A stretch of 7,212 nt of DNA from Hyphomicrobiales bacterium (lineage in GTDB: Bacteria > Pseudomonadota > Alphaproteobacteria > Rhizobiales > Devosiaceae), in the NCBI GenBank assembly GCA_027082895.1, contig JALWTJ010000170.1, forward strand, positions 1-7,212. Reading direction: 5' to 3'. The notes under the pieces were generated by a model. It had not been told where the DNA came from, searched no databases, and worked only from the letters and a program-made list of their open reading frames with translations. Position numbers and translations under genes: made by a program. Each line of letters opens with the position of its first letter. Positions within the stretch are counted from its first letter, which is position 1. This document shows positions 1 through 6,071 of the stretch, piece after piece.

Positions 1-1
1 G

Positions 2-541
2 GTTGAACCCGTGCCGGTGAACATTCATGAAATTCTGGACCGGGTGGCGCTGCTGGTCAGGAGCAGCGCTGGGGAACGGGTCCGTTTCGTCAAGCAGTAT
101 GACCCATCTCTCCCGCAGGTGTCGGGGGACAGGGATCAGTTGGTGCAGGTGTTTCTCAACCTGATGAAGAACGCTGCCGAGGCCCTGAGAAGCCAGGCCA
201 GTTCCAGCCCGACCATTACCATCAGCACCGCCTACCGGCCGGGTATTCGCATGAGCGTTACCGGGGCGCAGGCCAGAATTCCCCTGCCACTGGAAATTAC
301 CATAAGGGACAATGGCCCCGGGGTGCCTGAAAGCATCCGTTCGATTCTTTTCGATCCGTTCGTTACCGGCAAGCCGGAAGGTACCGGGTTGGGGCTGGCT
401 CTCGTGGCGCGGATCATTTCGGACCATGGGGGAATTGTCGAGTGCCAGAGTCAGCCCCAGAACACCTGTTTCCGTGTGCTGCTGCCCATGGCCCGGGCGG
501 CTGTTGCCCGCCCCGGCGAAACGAAAGGTGGTGACGCATGA
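2..541 (+). CDS. ntrB: Nitrogen regulation sensor histidine kinase NtrB (GlnL), C-terminal part, 5' truncated by window edge
   Basis: This is the C-terminal half of NtrB, the cytoplasmic PAS-containing histidine kinase that phosphorylates NtrC under nitrogen limitation and, with PII, dephosphorylates it under nitrogen excess. The reading frame is open to the left edge, so the PAS domain and the H-box with the phospho-accepting histidine lie outside the window. About 179 residues remain of a family length near 350-400. What remains is a full HATPase_c domain: N-box NLMKNAAEAL (about 160-190), G1 motif DNGPGVP (308-328), F-box region LFDPFVTGKPEG (about 347-382) and G2 motif GTGLGLAL (380-403). 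The stop overlaps the ntrC start as ATGA, implying translational coupling. The identification rests on these motifs plus adjacency to ntrC. The GTG codons at 11 and 17 are internal codons, not starts. Nothing is abnormal in the visible part. Confidence 0.93.
   Translation, partial: VEPVPVNIHEILDRVALLVRSSAGERVRFVKQYDPSLPQVSGDRDQLVQVFLNLMKNAAEALRSQASSSPTITISTAYRPGIRMSVTGAQARIPLPLEITIRDNGPGVPESIRSILFDPFVTGKPEGTGLGLALVARIISDHGGIVECQSQPQNTCFRVLLPMARAAVARPGETKGGDA
524..528 (+). promoter_or_regulatory. Ribosome binding site of ntrC inside the end of ntrB
   Basis: AAAGG, continuing as AAAGGTGGTG, lies 9 nt before the ATG at 538. It supports that ATG as the ntrC start, consistent with the 4-bp ATGA overlap with ntrB and with the N-terminus beginning directly at receiver strand beta-1. 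Confidence 0.6.
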
Positions 542-1992
542 GCACACACACGGTTCTTGTAGCCGAAGACGATTCGGCCATTCGCATGGTGGTGAACCAG
601 GCGCTGACCCGCGCCGGTTATGACGTCAAGCCGACGGGAAACCTGTCGACCCTGTGGAACTGGATTACCCGCGGGGACGGGGATCTGTTGATTACCGATG
701 TCTCCCTGCCCGATGGCAATGCCTTCGACCTGATGCCCAAGATCCGCAACCTTCGCCCGGACATGCCCATCATTGTCATGAGTGCACGCAACACGTTCAT
801 GACTGCCATTCATGCCTCGGAAAAGGGCGCCTATGACTATCTGCCCAAGCCGTTCGACATCAATGAAATGCTGGTAACCGTTTCCCGGGCACTGGCGGAT
901 GCGGATGACAGTTCGGCCCGGGAGCAGGTGGAAAGCGAGGAGAGGGACGAAAAGATGCCGCTGGTGGGGCGTTCCCCTGCCATGCAGGAAATCTATCGCG
1001 TGCTGGCCCGGCTCATGCAGACCGACCTGACGGTGATGATCAGCGGAGAGAGCGGTACCGGCAAGGAACTGGTGGCGCGGGCCCTGCATCAGTTCGGCCA
1101 GCGGCGCGACGGGCCGTTCGTTGCCATCAACATGGCCGCGATTCCCCGGGATCTGATCGAGTCCGAACTGTTCGGTCATGAGAAGGGCGCCTTTACCGGC
1201 GCCATGGGCCCCCATGAGGGGCGTTTCGGGCAGGCGGATGGGGGCACCCTGTTCCTGGATGAAATCGGTGACATGCCCATGGATGCCCAGACCCGCCTGT
1301 TGCGGGTGCTGCAGGAAGGGGAGTTCACCCCGGTGGGGGGCAATCGGCTGATCCGGACCAATGCGCGCATTATTGCCGCTACCCATCAGGACCTGGAGCG
1401 GCTGATTCAGTCCGGTCAGTTTCGCGAAGACCTTTTCTATCGGCTGAACGTGGTGCCGATACGCATGCCGCCCTTGCGTGAACGTTTGCAGGACATTGAC
1501 GATCTGGTGCATCATTTCCTGCGCAAGGAGCAACGGGATGGTGATCCTCCCCGGCAGGTTTCCGAGGGCGCCATGAAACGCCTGCAGCAATATAGCTGGC
1601 CAGGCAATATCCGCGAACTGGAAAATCTGATCCGGCGGCTGGTGGCACTGCATGCGGATGAAACCATCACCGCGCAGATCGTGGACATGGAACTGAGCGG
1701 CACCGGCCGGCGTGTGGGGGCCGGTGGGACGGTCGGGCACGATCCGTCTTCGGACCTGGCGGCAAGTCTGGAGCAATATCTGAGTGCACTGTTCATTTCC
1801 CATGAGCCCGGCCTTCCCCCTGACGGGCTTTATTTTCGCGTCCTGGAGCAGGTGGAAGCACCCCTGATCCGGGCCGCTCTTTCCGCCTGCAAGGGCAACC
1901 AGATAAAGACGGCGCAGTTGCTGGGACTGAACAGGAACACGTTACGCAAGAAGATCCGGGCCCATGGCATCGAGGTCGTGCGGCGGACGTGA
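538..1992 (+). CDS. ntrC: Nitrogen regulation response regulator NtrC (GlnG), sigma-54 activator
   Basis: This 484-residue NtrC is the usual length for alphaproteobacteria. Once phosphorylated by NtrB it oligomerises, hydrolyses ATP and remodels sigma-54 RNA polymerase at nitrogen-assimilation promoters. Receiver domain (about 1-120): acidic pocket E10/D11/D12, phospho-acceptor D54 in LLITDVSLPDG, switch S82, conserved K104. AAA+ domain (about 140-375): Walker A GESGTGKE (170-177), intact sigma-54 contact loop GAFTGA (217-222), Walker B GTLFLDE (236-242), arginine fingers R296 and R302 in FREDLFYR, sensor II WPGNIREL (354-361). A linker of about 60 residues leads to a C-terminal Fis-type helix-turn-helix (about 443-478) containing TAQLLGLNRNTLRKK. 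All catalytic residues are present, so it should be fully functional. It is coupled to ntrB by a 4-bp overlap, with an AAAGGTGG ribosome site upstream. The long opposite-strand open frame here is a shadow. Confidence 0.97.
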   Translation: MSTHTVLVAEDDSAIRMVVNQALTRAGYDVKPTGNLSTLWNWITRGDGDLLITDVSLPDGNAFDLMPKIRNLRPDMPIIVMSARNTFMTAIHASEKGAYDYLPKPFDINEMLVTVSRALADADDSSAREQVESEERDEKMPLVGRSPAMQEIYRVLARLMQTDLTVMISGESGTGKELVARALHQFGQRRDGPFVAINMAAIPRDLIESELFGHEKGAFTGAMGPHEGRFGQADGGTLFLDEIGDMPMDAQTRLLRVLQEGEFTPVGGNRLIRTNARIIAATHQDLERLIQSGQFREDLFYRLNVVPIRMPPLRERLQDIDDLVHHFLRKEQRDGDPPRQVSEGAMKRLQQYSWPGNIRELENLIRRLVALHADETITAQIVDMELSGTGRRVGAGGTVGHDPSSDLAASLEQYLSALFISHEPGLPPDGLYFRVLEQVEAPLIRAALSACKGNQIKTAQLLGLNRNTLRKKIRAHGIEVVRRT

Positions 1993-2004
1993 AGCTGGAC
2001 GGAT

Positions 2005-2017
2005 GGCGCTGGGCGCC
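2005..2017. other. Small GC-rich hairpin just after ntrC
   Basis: GGCGC-TGG-GCGCC forms a perfect 5-bp stem with a 3-nt loop starting 12 bp after the ntrC stop. The nearest T-run (TTTT, 2030-2033) begins 12 nt past the stem, so it does not meet the usual form of a Rho-independent terminator. It could be a weak attenuating or mRNA-protecting structure at the ntrBC 3' end, or chance in GC-rich DNA. Confidence 0.25.
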
Positions 2018-2019
2018 GG

Positions 2020-2044
2020 ATGTGTCACATTTTGGCAACATTGC
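2020..2044. promoter_or_regulatory. Dyad symmetries in the ntrC-ntrY gap, candidate operator region
   Basis: The 191-bp gap between ntrC and ntrY contains two adjacent inverted repeats: ATGTG-T-CACAT (2020-2030) and GCAA-CA-TTGC (2035-2044). The second contains CAACATTG, which fits a CAA-N2-5-TTG pattern that I recall, without being able to verify it, as reported for NtrX binding in a rhizobium. Autoregulation of ntrYX would make sense at this place. No convincing -35/-10 pair and no correctly spaced sigma-54 element was found, so a promoter is inferred only from the gap size. The remainder of the gap (2045-2183) shows no clear gene or structured element. Confidence 0.3.
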
Positions 2045-2183
2045 TCTTGAACGGTGGGCCGAACTGGTTCAGGTTCCCCTTCACCGGCTGCGCATGGTGT
2101 GTTTCATGCGTCGGCCGACGGATGGCCCGAGGTGGTTCGTGAACATTCACCCGTGACGCAAGGCAACAACAGCGAAAAAGGCG

Positions 2184-4625
2184 ATGGCGGATTCCGAAGT
2201 GACAGGAAAGCGAACGGACGCTGCCGGCGACAGTGACGGGGTATCCGGTTCCGCATCACAGAGTGCCCTGTTCGCCAAGCCGGCGGGGCCGCGGGCGCAT
2301 CAGCCCGTCCGGGTTCTGGGTGTCGTCATCATCATTGCTGCGGTGGCGGTGGCGGTTGTTTCCTTCTGGATCATGACCGGTGCCAGTTCCATCGAACTGA
2401 CGCCGCAGGTGTGGACGACAATCTGGATCTCCAACGGTGTGCTGATCCTGCTGGTCATTGCCCTGGTGCTGACGGAAATCGTGGTCATGGCCAGGGCGCG
2501 GTTGAAGGGGTATTCCGGCTCGCGATTGCGGGCACGGCTGGTCATCCTGTTTGCACTGGTGGCGACCGTGCCGGCATTGCTGATCGCGGTGTTTGCGGCG
2601 GTCACGCTCAACCAGGGGCTGGACCAGTGGTTTTCCCAGCGCACGCGGGAAATTGTGGAGAATTCACGGCTGGTTGCCCGTTCCTATTTGCTCGAGCATT
2701 CCCAGGTGTTACGGGACGATATCATCTGGGTGGCCGGTGAACTGGAAACCGCAAAGGAAACGTTTGATACGGACCGGGTGCGTTTTCAGCATATCCTGAC
2801 GGCACTGGCCACGACCCGGTCGCTTCCCTACACTTGGCTGATGTCGCCGGACGGGAACATCCTGATGCGGGCGCAGATCAATGTGCAGGGGCCCAAACCT
2901 CTTGTTCCGGCTCAGTTGCTGCCCCAGGTGCAGGAAGGGGTGCCCACGCTGTTGTCTCCCGGCTCGACCAACGTTGTGGGGGGAATCGTCAAACTGCGCG
3001 GTTATGACGATGTGCTGCTGTTCGTCGGGCGGCCGGTGGACCAGGCGGTCATCGAGTACATGAAGCTGACGGACGAGAACATCTCGGATTACCGGACCTA
3101 TGCTTCCAACCGGCTGGTGTTTCAGTTGACCTTCGGGCTGATGTATCTGGGACTGGCCCTTGTGCTGCTGCTGGCGGCCCTGTGGATCGGCATGGCGCTG
3201 GCCAACCGGTTCGTTGACCCGATACGCAACTTGATGATTGCATCTTCGCGCGTGTCCCGTGGACGTCTGGACGTGCAGGTGCCGGTCGAGGAAAAGAGCG
3301 GTGATCTGCATGATCTGGGGGTACGTTTCAACAGCATGATCCGGCAGTTGGCCCGTCAAAGGCAGGAATTGCTGGATGCCAACGAAACCAATGAGTTGCG
3401 GCGACGGTTTACCGAAGCGGTGGTAGAAGGGGTATCGGCGGGGGTTGTCGGGCTGGATGCGGACGGGATCATTACCCTGGTCAATCACCGCTCCTGCGAA
3501 ATTTTCGGGGCGGATGAACTGGATCTTGTGGGCAGCCCTGTCGATGAGGTGGTGCCCCAGCTTAAACCCATCGTGCAGCGGGCCCGGGACTCGCGGACCG
3601 GACAGATTCGGGATCAGATCAATCTTGGACCCGACAACAATCTGCGCACCTATCAGGTGCAACTGACACGGGAGGGGTCCCTGACCGAGCAGAAGGGGTT
3701 CGTTGTCACCCTGGACGATATAACCGACCTTGTGACCGCCCAGCGGACCAGTGCCTGGGCGGATGTGGCGCGGCGTATTGCCCATGAGATCAAGAACCCG
3801 CTGACGCCGATCCAGCTGTCGGCGGAGAGGTTGCGCAAGCGCTATGCCAGCAAGCTGGAGGGGGATTTCGAGGTGTTTGACAAGTGCACCAGCACGATCA
3901 TTCGCCAGGTCGGGGACATCGGGCGCATGGTGGATGAATTTTCCTCTTTTGCGCGCATGCCCAAGGCAGCCATGGAAAAGGGTGACCTGAGCGATATCAT
4001 TCGGCAGGCGGTATTTCTGGAAAGTGTCCGCACCCCCGAAATCGAGATCGACACGGACCTGCCCATTGAAACCATTCATGCCCGGTTTGACGCGCGCCTG
4101 ATTTCGCAAGCGCTGACAAATCTGATAAAGAATGCCATAGAAGCACTTGAAACATTTGGATTATCCAATATTGATGGGCCGCGAATCGTGGTTTCGGCCC
4201 GCGTGGAAGGAGATTTCGTGCGGGTGCAGGTCTGTGACAATGGCGGGGGGTGGCCGGAAGAAAACCGTTCGCGGTTGCTGGAACCCTACATGACAACGCG
4301 GGAAAAGGGGACCGGACTGGGTCTGGCCATCGTTGCCAAGATAGTCGAGCAACATGGGGGAACGGTGGAATTGCTGGATGCCCCCGGTTCGGAAGCCGAA
4401 AGCGGGGAGGGCGCGCGTGCCGGGGCCTGCTTCAGTTTTACCCTGCGGAGGCAGACGACGGTCCCGGATACGGACGACACGCCGGAAGCCGGTCGCGGTC
4501 TTGAAAATGGGAACGTGGCCGACAAGGGATTGGCGGACGAAAACACGGTGGCCGGGGGACAGGAAACACAGGTAGAGGAAACGGGCCAGGAACGGGATGT
4601 TCCACCGGTTTCGGCAGACGAGTAG
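2184..4625 (+). CDS. ntrY: Nitrogen regulation membrane sensor histidine kinase NtrY
   Basis: This 813-residue inner-membrane kinase is partner to NtrX. Hydrophobic segments lie at about 43-65, 79-102, 118-142 and 312-340, with an extracytoplasmic region of about 170 residues between the last two. Next come HAMP (about 336-392, DPIRNL at 345-350), PAS (about 405-515), the H-box IAHEIKNPLTPIQLS with phospho-accepting H534, the N-box LTNLIKNAIEAL (645-656), G1 DNGGGW (685-690) and G2 GTGLGLAI (709-716). All catalytic motifs are intact. The kinase fold ends near residue 755 (SFTLRR). A further stretch of nearly 60 residues, rich in D, E, T and G, has no recognisable domain and makes the protein longer than the roughly 730-770 residues I expect for the family. 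The start at 2184 is the first available in frame after a stop at 2154-2156. Its AAAAAGG ribosome site sits only 2 nt from the ATG, so GTG at 2199 is a possible alternative. The trigger signal is not evident. Confidence 0.95.
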   Translation: MADSEVTGKRTDAAGDSDGVSGSASQSALFAKPAGPRAHQPVRVLGVVIIIAAVAVAVVSFWIMTGASSIELTPQVWTTIWISNGVLILLVIALVLTEIVVMARARLKGYSGSRLRARLVILFALVATVPALLIAVFAAVTLNQGLDQWFSQRTREIVENSRLVARSYLLEHSQVLRDDIIWVAGELETAKETFDTDRVRFQHILTALATTRSLPYTWLMSPDGNILMRAQINVQGPKPLVPAQLLPQVQEGVPTLLSPGSTNVVGGIVKLRGYDDVLLFVGRPVDQAVIEYMKLTDENISDYRTYASNRLVFQLTFGLMYLGLALVLLLAALWIGMALANRFVDPIRNLMIASSRVSRGRLDVQVPVEEKSGDLHDLGVRFNSMIRQLARQRQELLDANETNELRRRFTEAVVEGVSAGVVGLDADGIITLVNHRSCEIFGADELDLVGSPVDEVVPQLKPIVQRARDSRTGQIRDQINLGPDNNLRTYQVQLTREGSLTEQKGFVVTLDDITDLVTAQRTSAWADVARRIAHEIKNPLTPIQLSAERLRKRYASKLEGDFEVFDKCTSTIIRQVGDIGRMVDEFSSFARMPKAAMEKGDLSDIIRQAVFLESVRTPEIEIDTDLPIETIHARFDARLISQALTNLIKNAIEALETFGLSNIDGPRIVVSARVEGDFVRVQVCDNGGGWPEENRSRLLEPYMTTREKGTGLGLAIVAKIVEQHGGTVELLDAPGSEAESGEGARAGACFSFTLRRQTTVPDTDDTPEAGRGLENGNVADKGLADENTVAGGQETQVEETGQERDVPPVSADE

Positions 4626-4640
4626 GGTAGTGGGAACAAG

Positions 4641-6023
4641 ATGGCCAAAGACATTCTGATCATTGATGATGAAGCGGACATTCGCGAACTGATCGCTGGC
4701 ATTCTGGAGGATGAAGGCTACGAGGCGCGCACGGCTCATGATGCGGATTCGGCGCTGGAGGAAATTGCCCGGCGGCGCCCGTTCCTCGTGTTCCTTGATA
4801 TCTGGATGCAAGGATCGCGGCTCGACGGTCTGCAACTGCTTGATGAATTCCAATTGCAGCACAAGGATATGCCCGTTGTCATGATTTCGGGACATGGCAA
4901 TGTGGAAACGGCGGTTTCCGCCATCCGGCGCGGTGCCTTCGACTATATTGAAAAACCATTCAAGATGGACCGGTTGCTGCTGATCACGCAGCGGGCCATG
5001 GAGCGTTCCCAGTTGCAGAACCAGCTGGCAGAGCTGGAGGCAAAATCGGCGGTCAACGAGTCCGAACTGGCCGGAATTTCCCTGAATATCCAGGATGCGC
5101 GAACGGTGATCGAAAAGTCGGGACCGACAAACTCCCGCATCCTGATTTCGGGGCCATCGGGAACCGGAAAGGCCCTGTGCGCTCGCCTGATCCACAAGCA
5201 TTCCGCGCGCCGGGACAACCAGTTTGTTGAATTCAATGTTTCCTTTTATCCTCCCGATGAGGTTGCAGCGGCCCTGTTTGGTCAGGAAACCCGGGATCAG
5301 GATGGAATGGTGCGGACCCGGGTTGGCGCTCTGGAAAAGGCCCATGGAGGCACGCTCTACCTGTGCGAGATCGCCGATCTTCCCGAGCCGGTGCAGCTTG
5401 CCCTGCTGCGCACGCTGGTGGAAAGCGCCTTCAAGCGGGAAGGGGGGGAGACATCCGTTCCCATTGATGTGCGGATCGTTTCGTCCACGGCGCGCAATAT
5501 CGAAAAACTTATTGCGGAGTCAAAATTCCGGTCCGACCTGTTTCACCGCCTTGCGGTGGTGCCTCTCAATCTGCAGCCACTCAAGCAGCGCCGGGAGGAT
5601 GTGCCGGCCATCGTGGAGGTGTTCGTGGCACAATTGTGCCGCATGCACGCCCTGCCCCCCATTTCCATCGGCGAGGACGCCATGGCGGTACTGCAGGGGC
5701 AGGAATGGCCCGGCAATGCCCGCCAGTTGCGAAATGCGGTGGAACGGGTGCTGATCCTGACCAAGGACTCTCCGCCCGCGGACGGAGTCATCACGGCGGC
5801 CATGCTGCCTTCCGACATCGGGGAAGTGCTGCCCACGGTAGGGGAGGATGATGATTCCACACAGTTGATGAGCCTGCCCCTGCGGGAGGCGCGCGAGGTG
5901 TTTGAGCGCCAATATATCATGGCCCAGATCGAGCGTTTCGGCGGCAATATTTCCAAGACGGCACAATTTGTCGGCATGGAACGCAGTGCCCTGCATAGAA
6001 AAATAAAATCCCTTGGGTTATAG
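4641..6023 (+). CDS. ntrX: Nitrogen regulation response regulator NtrX, with degenerate AAA+ domain
   Basis: This 460-residue response regulator is partner to NtrY and begins 15 bp after the ntrY stop, so the two are almost certainly co-transcribed. Receiver (about 1-120): D10/E11 pocket, phospho-acceptor D53 in LVFLDIWMQGS, switch S83, K105. The AAA+ region (about 140-375) keeps Walker A GPSGTGK (171-177), arginine fingers R297 and R303 in FRSDLFHR, and sensor II WPGNARQL (356-363). It has no GAFTGA loop: the segment after ALFG (211-214) runs QETRDQDGMVRTRVGALEKA instead. The Walker B motif reads GGTLYLCE (236-243), with C242 where aspartate is expected, and the residue after the Walker A lysine is alanine instead of glutamate. 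A Fis-type helix-turn-helix occupies about 418-458. Absence of GAFTGA is, as I recall, general in NtrX; the Walker B cysteine looks less usual. The protein probably regulates through phosphorylation-controlled DNA binding, not sigma-54 remodelling. The ribosome site is weak (GTGGGAA, about 4629-4635). Confidence 0.94.
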   Translation: MAKDILIIDDEADIRELIAGILEDEGYEARTAHDADSALEEIARRRPFLVFLDIWMQGSRLDGLQLLDEFQLQHKDMPVVMISGHGNVETAVSAIRRGAFDYIEKPFKMDRLLLITQRAMERSQLQNQLAELEAKSAVNESELAGISLNIQDARTVIEKSGPTNSRILISGPSGTGKALCARLIHKHSARRDNQFVEFNVSFYPPDEVAAALFGQETRDQDGMVRTRVGALEKAHGGTLYLCEIADLPEPVQLALLRTLVESAFKREGGETSVPIDVRIVSSTARNIEKLIAESKFRSDLFHRLAVVPLNLQPLKQRREDVPAIVEVFVAQLCRMHALPPISIGEDAMAVLQGQEWPGNARQLRNAVERVLILTKDSPPADGVITAAMLPSDIGEVLPTVGEDDDSTQLMSLPLREAREVFERQYIMAQIERFGGNISKTAQFVGMERSALHRKIKSLGL

Positions 6024-6036
6024 CGGGATACACATC

Positions 6037-6055
6037 ACCTTGTTTGCAAACAGGT
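6037..6055. promoter_or_regulatory. Palindrome between ntrX and trkA, candidate operator
   Basis: TGTTTGCAAACA (6041-6052) is a perfect 12-bp palindrome in the 48-bp gap. It extends to ACC-T-TGTTTGCAAACA-GGT if one unpaired T at 6040 is allowed. No T-run follows and the central pairs leave no natural loop, so it resembles a dimer-protein operator more than a terminator. It lies 20 bp before the trkA ATG, so a bound protein there could affect trkA transcription or translation. The bound factor is unknown. Confidence 0.35.
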
Positions 6056-6061
6056 CACGAC

Positions 6062-6065
6062 AGGA
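6062..6065 (+). promoter_or_regulatory. Ribosome binding site of trkA
   Basis: AGGA lies 6 nt before the ATG at 6072. It fixes the trkA start, which also begins exactly at the first Rossmann strand (MRVIISGAGQVG) as expected for TrkA. Confidence 0.6.
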
Positions 6066-6071
6066 TCGCTC

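Noticed and set aside
451..1803. 450-codon open frame on the - strand opposite ntrC
   Set aside because: It lies opposite a gene with every NtrC motif. Its translation is rich in His/Gln/Pro with no domain, the usual artefact of GC-biased third positions.
2033..2045. Possible sigma-54 promoter TGGCA...TTGCT upstream of ntrY
   Set aside because: The spacing between GG and GC is 7 bases, not the 10 required for -24/-12 elements, so it does not fit.
1998..2126. Direct repeat GACGGATGGC at 1998-2007 and 2117-2126 in the ntrC-ntrY gap
   Set aside because: Only 10 bp and two copies 119 bp apart with no matching flanks. Likely chance in GC-rich DNA.
2054..2236. 60-codon open frame on the + strand in the ntrC-ntrY gap
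   Set aside because: It runs into the start of ntrY in another frame, has no good ribosome site, and its product is polar with no motif.
2709..4109. 466-codon open frame on the - strand opposite ntrY
   Set aside because: Shadow of ntrY: same His/Gln-rich composition, no recognisable motif, and fully inside a confidently identified gene.
4110..4180. Locally AT-richer patch in ntrY, including CAATATTG at 4166-4173
   Set aside because: It encodes the conserved N-box and the following loop with no frame disruption. A single short palindrome inside a coding region is not evidence of a regulatory site.
4161..5345. 394-codon open frame on the - strand spanning the ntrY-ntrX junction
   Set aside because: Shadow of two real genes; no motif or domain in its translation.
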